A stretch of DNA of 32,952 nt from CAZXTR01 sp964643615. GTDB taxonomy: Bacteria > Pseudomonadota > Alphaproteobacteria > CAAHEQ01 > UBA3637. Position 1 is the stretch's first letter; the number at the start of each line of letters is the position of its first letter. The notes beneath the pieces were generated by a model, which worked only from the letters and a program-made list of their open reading frames with translations, was not told the DNA's origin and ran no database searches. The stretch lies in contig CAZXTR010000008.1 of assembly GCA_964643615.1 (NCBI GenBank), positions 1 through 32,952 of the forward strand, in the 5' to 3' direction. Made by a program: the position numbers and the translations under genes. This document shows positions 18,728 through 27,744 of this stretch, piece by piece.

Positions 18728-18746
18728 CATCTTTTTTCAAGATTTA

Positions 18747-19730
18747 TTATTTGAATAGCCGCATCCAATTATAGGCGATGTTGGAATTTTTCATATTCAA
18801 TAACAACCATAGAGCAATTTTATGTTGAGGTTTTAACCCAACAAAAGAAATCATTCCTTGGTGGTATAGTTTCTTTAACTTGGGTTTTATATAGGCGTAC
18901 AAAGCCCTTCCCTGTGTAATATCTTTTTTCTTTTGAACAATTTGGTTCATCACCATTTTAACGCGTTTATTTAAAAGGTATTTTTGTATATTTTTCAATT
19001 GGTTTGGTCGGTTTTTTTGAATATAGGTAAATACATCTTCAATCACGCACACATAACTATCTACTTTGTGTTCTGAAAAGGAAGTTCTCATTTTTGAATC
19101 TGGATTTGTATAGTAATAATAAAGTGGGACATTAATATAAAGAAATTCTTTTGTTTTGTCCATGACACGCGTTGTAAATGGAACATCTTCAAAACAAATC
19201 CCTTCGATAAAACGCAAATCCTTTAAAAATTTCGACTTATACAAACGTAAACAAACGCCTGTTTGAATATTCCTTTTTTTAATAAACGCTTTCAAAGGAT
19301 TTGTATAAATCTTTGTTTTTTGTGTTAAAGATAGATTTTTTTCAATAGGAGCATATAAATTCTTTGTGTGCTGTAAAGAAAAACAAACAAAATTAACGTT
19401 GTGTTTTTCAATAAGATTTACCAAAATTTCAAAAGTCTGAGGATGAATATAATCATCAGAGTCAAGAAAAAATATATAATCACCAGTAGCACAGTTTAAT
19501 CCAGAATTTCTGGCACTTGATGCCCCTTGATTTTTTTGGTGAAAGACTTTAAATCTTTTATCTTTTTTTGCAAATTCTTCGGCGATTTCTCCGCTATTAT
19601 CTTGAGTTCCATCATCGATGCAAAGACATTCAAAATGGGGGTATGTCTGGACAGAAACACTTGTCAAACACCCAGTAATAAATTTTTCAACATTATAGAT
19701 CGGTACTATAACAGAGATACATTTATTCAT
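18747..19730 (-). CDS. Glycosyltransferase family 2
   Basis: A 327-residue transferase of the GT-A fold, cytoplasmic or membrane-associated, for lipopolysaccharide or capsule sugars. ISVIVPIYNVEKF (5-17), IDDGTQD (38-44), KNQGASSARNSGL (66-78) and the metal-binding DSDD (90-93) are all present. A later CFEDVPFTTR gives the acidic catalytic-base region. The C-terminus is basic (KKLYHQG, MRLFK), as in many membrane-bound GT2s. ATG 19730 follows GGAGGGGG. It begins 30 bases after the aspS stop on the same strand, so it is probably transcribed with aspS, and it ends at the bidirectional terminator. Donor and acceptor cannot be told. Confidence 0.9.
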   Translation of the reverse strand: MNKCISVIVPIYNVEKFITGCLTSVSVQTYPHFECLCIDDGTQDNSGEIAEEFAKKDKRFKVFHQKNQGASSARNSGLNCATGDYIFFLDSDDYIHPQTFEILVNLIEKHNVNFVCFSLQHTKNLYAPIEKNLSLTQKTKIYTNPLKAFIKKRNIQTGVCLRLYKSKFLKDLRFIEGICFEDVPFTTRVMDKTKEFLYINVPLYYYYTNPDSKMRTSFSEHKVDSYVCVIEDVFTYIQKNRPNQLKNIQKYLLNKRVKMVMNQIVQKKKDITQGRALYAYIKPKLKKLYHQGMISFVGLKPQHKIALWLLLNMKNSNIAYNWMRLFK

Positions 19731-19760
19731 ATATCTTCCCCCTCCCCTGATTAAATATTT

Positions 19761-21527
19761 TTATCGCAATTTGATATGAAGTTCTCGCAATTGTTTTTCG
19801 GAAACTTCGGAGGGCGCCTTCATTAACAAATCTTGCCCTTGTTGATTTAATGGGAACGCAATAACTTCACGAATGTAATCTTCTCCAGTCAATACCATAA
19901 CTAATCGATCGATTCCAAATGCACCCCCCGCGTGAGGAGGAGCTCCATACTTAAAGGCGTTTAACAGCCCTGCAAATTTTTGTTCCACCGTTTCTTTTGG
20001 ATATCCTGCAATTTCAAAAACTTTATACATGATATCGGGACGATGATTCCTAACTGCGCCTGATAAAATTTCCAATCCATTCAATACCATATCATATTGA
20101 TTGGCACGTATGTCAAATGGGCTTTCATTCATTAACGCCTCTAATCCTCCACGAGGCATAGAGAATGGATTATGTCCGAATTCAATTTCTCCAGTTTCTT
20201 CATTTTTTTCAAACATAGGGAAGTCGACTATCCAACAAAATTGATATGAATCTTTTTTTATCAAACCCAATAATTGTCCTAAGTGGATGCGAATATTTCC
20301 AGCTATTTTTGCATCTTTTTCAGTTTTCCCCGCGATAAAGAAGACTGTATCATCAATCTCCACATTCAATTGTTTTTTTATCATTTCAATACGTTCTGGT
20401 TCTAAATTTTTAGCAATAGGCCCTTTGGCTTCCGATTGAGTAAAGGAAATATAAGCTAATCCTCCCGTGCCCAATTCTTTAGCAAAATCGCCTAACTTAT
20501 CAAACCATGAACGTGGGTTTAATGCTGTTTTTTTCGTTTTAATCGCCCGTATCCATGAACCACTTTTAATCATTGAAGAAAATAAGCCAAAGCCTGCATC
20601 TTTGAAACAATCCGTCACATCTTCGATAACAAGGGGATTCCTTAAATCTGGTTTATCTGTTCCATATTTTTCCATTGCTTCAAAATAAGGGATCTGAACA
20701 AATGGCATTGGAGAAACTTGCTCTTTTGGAATGAATTGCACGAACGTATTGTAAATAACAGCTTCTAAAATATTAAAGACGTCTTGTTGTTCAACAAATG
20801 ACATTTCCATATCCATTTGATAAAATTCTCCAGGACTTCTATCTGCTCTTGCATCCTCATCTCTAAAGCAAGGGGCTATTTGAAAATATTTATCAAAACC
20901 AGAAACCATCAAAAGTTGTTTAAACTGTTGAGGTGCCTGAGGCAACGCGTAAAATTGCCCTTTATGTAGACGACTAGGAACTAAAAAATCACGAGCTCCT
21001 TCTGGACTGGATGAAGTTAAAATTGGGGTTTGGAACTCTGAAAAGCCAAAATCCCACATTTGTTTACGTAACACTTGAATAAATTTATTTCTCAAAAGGA
21101 TGTTTGCGTGCGGTTTTTCTCTGCGTAAATCTAAGAACCGATAAGTTAGACGTTGTTCTTCCGAAAGTTCTGAAGAATCCGCCACCACTTGTATAGGGAG
21201 GACCTCTGCCATTGATTCTATCTCAACAGATTGCACTTGAACTTCAATTTCTCCTGTAGGCATTTTTGGATTAATTGTCGAAACTTCACGTCGCACAACC
21301 TTGCCCATTACCAAAATAACGCTTTCTGGACGTATTTTTTCCATAATAGCAAAACAAGGAGACCCTGTATCTAGTACACATTGCGTAATTCCATAATTAT
21401 CTCGTAAATCAATAAAAAGCAAATTACCGTGATCACGTTTACGGTGTACCCAACCTGCTAAATGCACTTCTAGCCCAACTTCATTTAACGTTAATGCACC
21501 ACAGGTATGTGTTCTAAATTTAGTCAT
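19761..21527 (-). CDS. aspS: Aspartyl-tRNA synthetase, probably non-discriminating
   Basis: A class IIb synthetase of 588 residues. It has the N-terminal OB anticodon domain (AGWVHRKRDHGNLLFIDLRD, 24-43), motif 1 around FQTPILTSSSPEGARDF (165-181), motif 2 FRDEDARADR (221-230), the GAD insertion domain typical of bacterial enzymes, and motif 3 GGAFGIDRLVMVL (about 535-547). His33 in RDHG corresponds to His31 of the Pseudomonas enzyme, a mark of non-discriminating AspRS, which also makes Asp-tRNA-Asn for the GatCAB route. E. coli has Leu there. The ATG at 21527 is preferred to 21539 because GGAG lies six bases upstream. A weak promoter (TTGTGT, 17 bases, TACAGT) can be drawn near 21560-21595. 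Confidence 0.96.
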   Translation of the reverse strand: MTKFRTHTCGALTLNEVGLEVHLAGWVHRKRDHGNLLFIDLRDNYGITQCVLDTGSPCFAIMEKIRPESVILVMGKVVRREVSTINPKMPTGEIEVQVQSVEIESMAEVLPIQVVADSSELSEEQRLTYRFLDLRREKPHANILLRNKFIQVLRKQMWDFGFSEFQTPILTSSSPEGARDFLVPSRLHKGQFYALPQAPQQFKQLLMVSGFDKYFQIAPCFRDEDARADRSPGEFYQMDMEMSFVEQQDVFNILEAVIYNTFVQFIPKEQVSPMPFVQIPYFEAMEKYGTDKPDLRNPLVIEDVTDCFKDAGFGLFSSMIKSGSWIRAIKTKKTALNPRSWFDKLGDFAKELGTGGLAYISFTQSEAKGPIAKNLEPERIEMIKKQLNVEIDDTVFFIAGKTEKDAKIAGNIRIHLGQLLGLIKKDSYQFCWIVDFPMFEKNEETGEIEFGHNPFSMPRGGLEALMNESPFDIRANQYDMVLNGLEILSGAVRNHRPDIMYKVFEIAGYPKETVEQKFAGLLNAFKYGAPPHAGGAFGIDRLVMVLTGEDYIREVIAFPLNQQGQDLLMKAPSEVSEKQLRELHIKLR

Positions 21528-21660
21528 TTTTAACTCCATATATCATCATTTAAATGTTTCGAAACTGTACTCTTATTTCAAAAAAAACACAACAGCTTTT
21601 TAAATAGACTTGATTTTTTTATTAACGTATGATACTTTCTTGCCACGAGAAAGGGATGTT

Positions 21661-22581
21661 ATGAAGAAGATTTTAATTATCAAATTAAGTGCTCTTGGAG
21701 ATTTTATATTTATGTTGGGCACTATGAAAGCATTACGTCAGAAGCATCCTCATGACCATTTAACTTTATTAACCTCACGCCCCTTTGTTCAACTGGCACA
21801 ACAAGCAAATGTTTTTGATAGCGTATTGATTGACACTCATCCTAAGTTTAATCCGATTGAGTGGTATAAATTAATCAAAAAAATCATCTCTTGTCGGTTT
21901 GATTTAATTTACGATTTACAAAGTTCTAATAGAACAAAAAAGAGATACTATTCGTTAATTCGTTTTTTTTCAAAATCTATTCAATGGGCCTTTTTAGATC
22001 CTATTGGGTTTAAAAGAGTGGCGATTTTAAATAAAAAAATTTGCTCATGGGGAAAAAAAGAAAAATGGAATTCTATCCATTTTTCATTCCCCAAAACGGA
22101 CTTGTCCTTTTTAAAGGGGGAAGAAAAATTTTTCCATCTATTGCCACATCGATACATTTTAATTATTCCAGGCTGTTCTTTGGAACATCCATACAAACGG
22201 TGGCCGGTTGATTCTTATATAACCCTAGTAAAAATGTTTGGCCAAAAGAAAATTCCTTCCGTCATCTTAGGGACTTCGGCAGAAAGTGATGTCGTCCAAA
22301 AAATAGTAAGTGCAACTCCATTTGCTATTGATTTTTTAAATAAAGCCTCTTTGTTGGATATTCCTTCTTTGGCCCAAAAATCGTTATGCGTTATTGGAAA
22401 CGATACAGGACCTACACATATGGCATCTTTAAGCCAAGCACAAACAATATATTTATTTTCAGAAAAAACAAAGAAAGCTGCGCTCAGAATGCATAACGTC
22501 AAGAACTTTATTGGACAAAATATTTCGGATATCAAAGTAGAAAATGTTTTTAACTATGCCATGAATATAATTAAAGGATAA
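21661..22581 (+). CDS. Glycosyltransferase family 9 (heptosyltransferase-like)
   Basis: 306 residues of GT-B fold in the ADP-heptose:LPS heptosyltransferase family (WaaC/WaaF/WaaQ-like), which add heptose to the lipopolysaccharide core at the inner membrane. The N-terminus ILIIKLSALGDFIFMLG (4-20), the central PGCSLEHPYKRWP and GNDTGPTHMASL (246-257) are the family hallmarks. It is somewhat short for the family. ATG 21661 follows AAAGGGAT, and a longer start at 21610 has no binding site. It ends five bases before hldA, so the two form an operon and this transferase is likely fed by the heptose pathway. A weak promoter (TTGATT at 21610-21615, GATACT at 21631-21636) can be proposed. Confidence 0.9.
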   Translation: MKKILIIKLSALGDFIFMLGTMKALRQKHPHDHLTLLTSRPFVQLAQQANVFDSVLIDTHPKFNPIEWYKLIKKIISCRFDLIYDLQSSNRTKKRYYSLIRFFSKSIQWAFLDPIGFKRVAILNKKICSWGKKEKWNSIHFSFPKTDLSFLKGEEKFFHLLPHRYILIIPGCSLEHPYKRWPVDSYITLVKMFGQKKIPSVILGTSAESDVVQKIVSATPFAIDFLNKASLLDIPSLAQKSLCVIGNDTGPTHMASLSQAQTIYLFSEKTKKAALRMHNVKNFIGQNISDIKVENVFNYAMNIIKG

Positions 22582-22586
22582 TGTAA

Positions 22587-23663
22587 ATGCATTATGATTT
22601 ACCAAAACCGTACGATTTAAAAAAACTTGGTGAAATTGTTGCCAATTTTCCAAAAGCACACATTTTATCTATTGGGGACATTATGTTAGACAGCTTTTTG
22701 CAATGTAAGGTTCGTGGTATTTCTCCAGAAGCCCCCGTCCCCGTTTACCATATCATTAATGAAAAAAAAATGTTGGGTGGAGCAGGAAACGTTGCTGCGA
22801 ATCTACGTGCCTTAGGGTGTCAAGTAACCTTTGTTGGCTGTATCGGCTATGATGATGAAGGACAAGAGGTTTCTAGACTTTTACAAACTACTGGTGCAGA
22901 CTTTTTTTTATGTAAATCAAAATTAATTCAAACTACTTTTAAATCACGCGTTATTGAAGGAACTCGCCATTTCTTACGTCTTGATAAAGAATCTATCCAA
23001 AAATTAACAATTGAACAAGAAAAGTCTGTTCAAAAAGTTTTACAAGAAAAGCTCCCTTTTTGCGATATTGTATTGGTGTCCGATTATGGGAAGGGATTTT
23101 TATCTGACACACTTTTAAAGTTTATTATTCAAGAGGCAAAAAGATACAAAAAGGATGTCTTTATAGATCCAAAAGGAAAGAATTATACAAAATATGCCGG
23201 AGCGACACTTATTAAACCTAATTGCAAAGAATTGAACGATGTCTCTGGAATAACCTTGATCCCCGAAGAAAAAAATTTCATCAAAGATGTCATAAAAACA
23301 GCTGGAAATCTTATTCAACAGCTTGGCTTTTCGGATATAGTTGTAACTTTAAGTGAAAAAGGGGTAGCTCGCATTTGTAGAAATGAAAATGAAAATTTTC
23401 ATCTCCCTACTTTTACTGAACCCAATGAAGTTGTTGATGTTTCTGGTGCAGGAGATACATTTATGTCTGTCCTTGGTCTTGCTACAGCATCAAAAGCAAA
23501 TTTAAAAGAAGCTGTCCTTTTGGCTAATTTTGCTTCACGTATTGTTTTGGGGAAAAGCGGAACAGCGACACTTTCAGCAAAAGAATTACAAGATAGCTTA
23601 AGTGTTATGAGTAAGTCGTTTCTGTTAGATATGAAAAAACGCTTTTTATATGAAAAATCCTAA
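22587..23663 (+). CDS. hldA: D-glycero-beta-D-manno-heptose-7-phosphate kinase
   Basis: It phosphorylates heptose 7-phosphate at C1 on the way to ADP-heptose for the LPS core. The 358 residues have the ribokinase fold: ILSIGDIMLDSF (26-37), the RGISPEAPVPV signature (43-53), GGAGNVAANLRALG (64-77), a DYGKGFL loop (166-172) and the anion-hole/catalytic VDVSGAGDTF (283-292; Asp290 as base). The nucleotidyltransferase domain that follows in bifunctional HldE is absent, so this is the stand-alone kinase (RfaE1/HldA type). The partner gene (hldC) is not in the window. It is in an operon with the GT9 gene, and a long inverted repeat (TAGGAAA...TTTCCTA) follows the stop. Confidence 0.93.
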   Translation: MHYDLPKPYDLKKLGEIVANFPKAHILSIGDIMLDSFLQCKVRGISPEAPVPVYHIINEKKMLGGAGNVAANLRALGCQVTFVGCIGYDDEGQEVSRLLQTTGADFFLCKSKLIQTTFKSRVIEGTRHFLRLDKESIQKLTIEQEKSVQKVLQEKLPFCDIVLVSDYGKGFLSDTLLKFIIQEAKRYKKDVFIDPKGKNYTKYAGATLIKPNCKELNDVSGITLIPEEKNFIKDVIKTAGNLIQQLGFSDIVVTLSEKGVARICRNENENFHLPTFTEPNEVVDVSGAGDTFMSVLGLATASKANLKEAVLLANFASRIVLGKSGTATLSAKELQDSLSVMSKSFLLDMKKRFLYEKS

Positions 23664-23857
23664 ACTAGGAAATAATTTTAAGAAAGTTTTTTCCTAAATG
23701 AAAAACATTTATATAATAAATATATCAATATCGACGACACAAGGATTCGTAATCTTTAAAAAGGACGGATATGGTATCTTGAAGATATCGATAAGTATAA
23801 ATAACCCTTCTATATTAGAGAAATGCGTGTAAACATAATTTGCAATTATGAAAATAT

Positions 23858-25135
23858 TTATTTCCTTTTGCCAATATATTCCATATTTCTCATATATGGT
23901 TGAATAGCTTTTGGTAAGCGGACAGTCCCGTCTTTTTGTTGATGATTTTCCAAAAATTGAACCAAAATACGTGGAGTCGCAATTCCTGTATTATTCAAAG
24001 TATAGGCATATTCCATTTTCCCCGTTTGCGCATTTCTATACCGAATATTGGAACGCCTTGCTTGCCAATCCAACAAAGTTGAGCAACTGTGGGTTTCGCG
24101 ATAGCGTTGTTGCGATGGTGACCAAGTTTCAACATCATTCATGCGGTACTTCCCTGCCCCCATATCTCCGGTACAACATGCAACAATTTGATAAGGGAGC
24201 TCTAAATCTTGCAAAATTTCTTCTGTGTTTTGCAACAAAAAAGCATGCATCTTTTCAGCTTCAGCAATCTCCGCTTTACAAATAATATATTGTTCAACTT
24301 TATTGAATTGATGGACCCGGAATAAACCTCTCGTATCTTTGCCGGCGGCACCTGCCTCTCGTCTAAAACAAGGGGAAAAGCCTGCATATTTAACTGGTAA
24401 ATCAGATTCTTGTAAAACTTCCCCCGAATGAATGCTGTTCAAAATGGTTTCTGCCGTCCCTGCAAGATATAAATTATCCTTTGGCAATTCGTATACAGAT
24501 TCTTTATCGAATGGAAATTGTCCCATATTATAAAACGCTTGTTGAAAAGAAATTGATGGAACGCTGATTGATGTAAAACCCTTATCTGTCAATTTATCTA
24601 GCACAAATTGCCATAAAGCCATTTCTAAACGGAGCAAATCCCCCTTAATTCCCACAGTTCTTGTTCCACAAATTTGTGGAATACGTTTAAATTCTCCCCA
24701 GTTATTTTTTTCAATAATATCAACGTGATCTAATGGTTCAAAATCAAATATTGGTTTTTTGCCAACAGTGCGAAGAACAACGTTGTCTGCATCACTTTTA
24801 CCTTTTGGCACATCTGGGGCAGGAATGGTTGGCGTTAATTCTATCATTTCCTTGAATTTTTCTTCCATTGGAACAAGTTCTTTTGAAATTTGTGTGGCTA
24901 AATTTCCAGATTGGCGAGAAAGTTCTTTAATTTCTTCCCGTTTTTCGGAAGAGGCATTTTTCATTTCTTTGCTAAAGGCATTTCTTTTAGATAACTCGGC
25001 TTCCATCATTTGTCTTGATTCTACGATTTTTCTATCCAAATCTAATAAAGAATCTATATCTAGATCTATACATTTATCTTGAAGTGCTTGTTTCACAATA
25101 AGTGGATTTTGCCGAATAAATTTAATATCTAACAT
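23858..25135 (-). CDS. serS: Seryl-tRNA synthetase
   Basis: It charges tRNA-Ser. The class II enzyme has 425 residues, the usual length. An N-terminal helical arm (about 25-100, rich in Lys and Glu) binds the long variable arm of the tRNA. TAET (227-230), motif 2 CFRREAGAAGKDTRGLFRVHQF (256-277) and CSTLLDWQARRSNIRYR (351-367) are clear. Motif 3 reads TLNNTGIATPRILVQFLENH (379-398), with NNT where many enzymes have NGS. ATG 25135 has AAGGA about ten bases upstream. It is transcribed alone, divergently from the kinase-like operon. The 194 bases downstream hold only a weak stem (CATAATT/AATTATG near 23834). Confidence 0.97.
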   Translation of the reverse strand: MLDIKFIRQNPLIVKQALQDKCIDLDIDSLLDLDRKIVESRQMMEAELSKRNAFSKEMKNASSEKREEIKELSRQSGNLATQISKELVPMEEKFKEMIELTPTIPAPDVPKGKSDADNVVLRTVGKKPIFDFEPLDHVDIIEKNNWGEFKRIPQICGTRTVGIKGDLLRLEMALWQFVLDKLTDKGFTSISVPSISFQQAFYNMGQFPFDKESVYELPKDNLYLAGTAETILNSIHSGEVLQESDLPVKYAGFSPCFRREAGAAGKDTRGLFRVHQFNKVEQYIICKAEIAEAEKMHAFLLQNTEEILQDLELPYQIVACCTGDMGAGKYRMNDVETWSPSQQRYRETHSCSTLLDWQARRSNIRYRNAQTGKMEYAYTLNNTGIATPRILVQFLENHQQKDGTVRLPKAIQPYMRNMEYIGKRK

Positions 25136-25394
25136 GTATGAGTATCCTTCATAAAAATCAAATCATTTTCTTGTTTTGTGCGGTAAAAAGTCTACGAGAT
25201 TATTTCTTTTTCGTCAATCATTTTATTATTATACTATTTTTTCATAAGCAAAAAGTTTATATGTATTTTTTGGAGTCTGTCATTTTTGATCTATATAAAT
25301 ATCATAAGAAAACAACAAATTTACATTGCATTCAAAAACAAAAGCTTGTAATTTAAAGGTTGGAACAGTTTATCTTTGCTAGAGGGGAGAGTTC

Positions 25395-26576
25395 GTGCAA
25401 AAGAAAAATCATTTTTCGAAGGGACTAGCAAAATTCATCAAAGCACATAGGGCTGCTCACGAATCTTTGCCTGTTTTTTTAGGACGCCTTCTTCGGACAA
25501 AATCTTTATGTATGCCTTTTTTTGATTATATTTTAACGCATCCTAGAGAAAGCAAGCAAAATCATCTTGCTTTAGCATCTTCTTTTAAAACAAAAAAAGC
25601 ATCATTAGCTTGGTTTTTGAATCACGGCGGGTATGGACATGCTTTTGGTGAGTACATTTTAAATAAATGGAATCAAGCTAAGAATGTGGAAGAAGTTTTA
25701 AAATGGATGCCTAATTTTTGCCCTTGGATGTTGGAAAGTCGATTTAATGGGATTCGTGTTGGTGCTGTCCCCGATGATTTTGTGAATGAAAATACATTTT
25801 TGCTCCTTTTGCAAGACATTTTACGTTCAAAAGCAGTAAAAAACTACTTAGAAATCAAAAGGTTAGAAGGTCGTTTGGATGAATTTGCAGAAAAATATCC
25901 CCAAATCAAAAAAGTAAATATGTTTCAAATGGATGAACGACGCGAATTCATTAAAGATCTTTTGCGCAAACAATGTACAAAGCCATTTAAGTTAAAAAAA
26001 GATGGGAAAAGTTATACTGTAGAGTTCCTTTGTAACCCATTTTCAAACAAAATTGTATTTAAAATTGCAACGCCCTCTGGGAAGTCATATATTGTTAAAA
26101 CGTTACCTTATAATTTTGTTAATATTCAATCGGATCGGGCGCGGAAAGAACATGAAAACCAGGCTATTCGTGCGGATTCTCCGTTTTCAAATGCAATGTT
26201 AGAATTTTATTTAAAATTTAATCATTCCGAACATGCCCCAAAAATTTTGTATTACAATTATCAATACGAAGTTGCTTTATATGAAAAGGAAGAAGGAGAT
26301 CTTTATACATTTGAAGACAAACCTTACGCCATGCGTGATTTTTATTGTTTTAACAAAAAAATAGTTAAAGATGCCAATCTTTTGGGTGTTTATATTAATG
26401 ATATTTCGTTGGGTAATTTTTTGATATCTAAAGAAGATAAAAAAATTAAAATTATTGATATTGGACATGCATCATATGTTAACCCATTAGTCCCTCCAAC
26501 GGCGGGATTATGTTTTACTTTCGGAAATTTGTGTGGGCGCGAATATTTGCCTCATTTTGGAATTTTTAGTTTGTAA
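25395..26576 (+). CDS. Kinase-fold protein of unknown substrate
   Basis: 393 residues, first gene of a three-gene operon. I recognise no named family. The C-terminal half carries kinase landmarks at the right distances: Lys235 in SYIVKTLPY (VAIK position), GVYINDISLGNFLI with Asp336 and Asn341 five residues apart (HRDxxxxN-like catalytic loop), and IKIIDIGHAS with Asp355 (DFG position). Only 38 residues follow Asp355, so the activation segment and large helical lobe are mostly missing, as in compact aminoglycoside or maltokinase-type folds. Residues 1-190 are a helical region without recognised motifs. GTG 25395 follows GAGGGGAGAG. A weak promoter (TTGTAA at 25346, 17 bases, TTTATC) lies just upstream. 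The partners suggest a sugar or glucan link. Confidence 0.6.
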   Translation: MQKKNHFSKGLAKFIKAHRAAHESLPVFLGRLLRTKSLCMPFFDYILTHPRESKQNHLALASSFKTKKASLAWFLNHGGYGHAFGEYILNKWNQAKNVEEVLKWMPNFCPWMLESRFNGIRVGAVPDDFVNENTFLLLLQDILRSKAVKNYLEIKRLEGRLDEFAEKYPQIKKVNMFQMDERREFIKDLLRKQCTKPFKLKKDGKSYTVEFLCNPFSNKIVFKIATPSGKSYIVKTLPYNFVNIQSDRARKEHENQAIRADSPFSNAMLEFYLKFNHSEHAPKILYYNYQYEVALYEKEEGDLYTFEDKPYAMRDFYCFNKKIVKDANLLGVYINDISLGNFLISKEDKKIKIIDIGHASYVNPLVPPTAGLCFTFGNLCGREYLPHFGIFSL

Positions 26577-26586
26577 CGGAGCAAAA

Positions 26587-27744
26587 ATGAAAAAAGAAAA
26601 TTTTTTTAATCATCGATTAAAGCTTTATCCAAAAGATACAAAATATTTGAATTTATTAGCAAAAGAAATAGGTGTTTCTGATATATCAAAAATTGCCTCA
26701 ATTATGGGAGAGCAAGAATTAAAATATTATTTAAATCAAGCTCAATATGAAAACTTTTTAGGCAATGCCCCTTATCGCGCGAACCTTCATACCCATACTT
26801 CTGTTTCCGATGGACAAATGAAACCCTCCGAGTATTTAGATGTTCTTTTGAACTACATCGAAAAAAACAATATCAAAAAAATGCTGGTTGCTGTTACAGA
26901 TCACGATTCCATTGAGGCCTTACCTATTATTTTAAAAAAACTAGCTCTACATCCAGAAAAATATCAGAACATTCGTTTGGTTTTAGGATGCGAATTGAGC
27001 TCCGCCTATTTTGATTCGGATTTAAATTGCCCTGCCGATTTTGAATTACTCTATTATGGGCTCAATCCATTTGATAAAAATTTAAAAAAAATGTTATCAT
27101 CTATTACCTCTAATCGTAAAAAAGCGTTGCTTCCAATTGTGAAAACTTTGTGTGAACAATATCCGAACGTTCCTATTGACATCAAAGAAATTCAACAAAT
27201 AAATCAAAACATTCGCAAAGGTTTAGGTGTAAATTTGACTTATGACATATACAAATATATGGAATCTAAAATCGACGTTTCTCAACGCAAGTCTTTATTT
27301 TCTTACTTGTTCAATATAGGGGGGCCCAACAGTGAAGAAAAAACATTAAAGATATTCAACTTCATTGATGATCTAATGCGTGTTGTCAAAAAATCAAATC
27401 TTGGTTTTGTAAGCATGGCACACCCTCCAAAGCTTTGCTTAGATGGGAAATTATCTGATGTGTTTATTTGGAATACAAAAGCGGCAGGACGTGATCCCGG
27501 CCAAGTTTTTGCTTTGGAGTTGCTTCGCTTTTTAAAGATGAATGGCGTAACGGGACTTGAAATTTTTTATGGTAATTTTCCTCATGCCTTGAATGAAGCT
27601 TTTAATAATGTTTTATTTCAGCGTAACTCTGAAGGAAGTTCTGAAAAATGGGTGCAAAATTTCATTAATTTTGCCAATGAACATCATATGATTAAAACAG
27701 GAGGATATGATAATCACGGCTTTGATTTTGGAACAAGTCAATGA
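26587..27744 (+). CDS. PHP-domain metal-dependent phosphoesterase
   Basis: 385 residues with a full set of PHP metal ligands: HTH (His68, His70) with SDG (Asp75), VTDHDS (Asp105, His106), GCELS (Glu136), MAHP (His279) and GYDNHG (Asp375, His377). PHP enzymes are usually phosphatases (histidinol phosphatase, nucleotide or sugar phosphatases) or nucleases. This one lacks any polymerase domain. About 60 extra residues precede the domain, and an unusual insertion lies around 195-270. ATG 26587 is chosen because CGGAG is five bases upstream; it begins 10 bases after the kinase-like gene. Its stop overlaps the next start (ATGA), so expression of the phosphatase and glucanotransferase is coupled. 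The substrate is unknown. Confidence 0.85.
   Translation: MKKENFFNHRLKLYPKDTKYLNLLAKEIGVSDISKIASIMGEQELKYYLNQAQYENFLGNAPYRANLHTHTSVSDGQMKPSEYLDVLLNYIEKNNIKKMLVAVTDHDSIEALPIILKKLALHPEKYQNIRLVLGCELSSAYFDSDLNCPADFELLYYGLNPFDKNLKKMLSSITSNRKKALLPIVKTLCEQYPNVPIDIKEIQQINQNIRKGLGVNLTYDIYKYMESKIDVSQRKSLFSYLFNIGGPNSEEKTLKIFNFIDDLMRVVKKSNLGFVSMAHPPKLCLDGKLSDVFIWNTKAAGRDPGQVFALELLRFLKMNGVTGLEIFYGNFPHALNEAFNNVLFQRNSEGSSEKWVQNFINFANEHHMIKTGGYDNHGFDFGTSQ

Noticed and set aside
24759..25082. 107-codon plus-strand frame antisense to serS
   Set aside because: Fully inside a well-supported synthetase gene, with no ribosome binding site and a Ser/Phe-rich composition typical of an antisense shadow.
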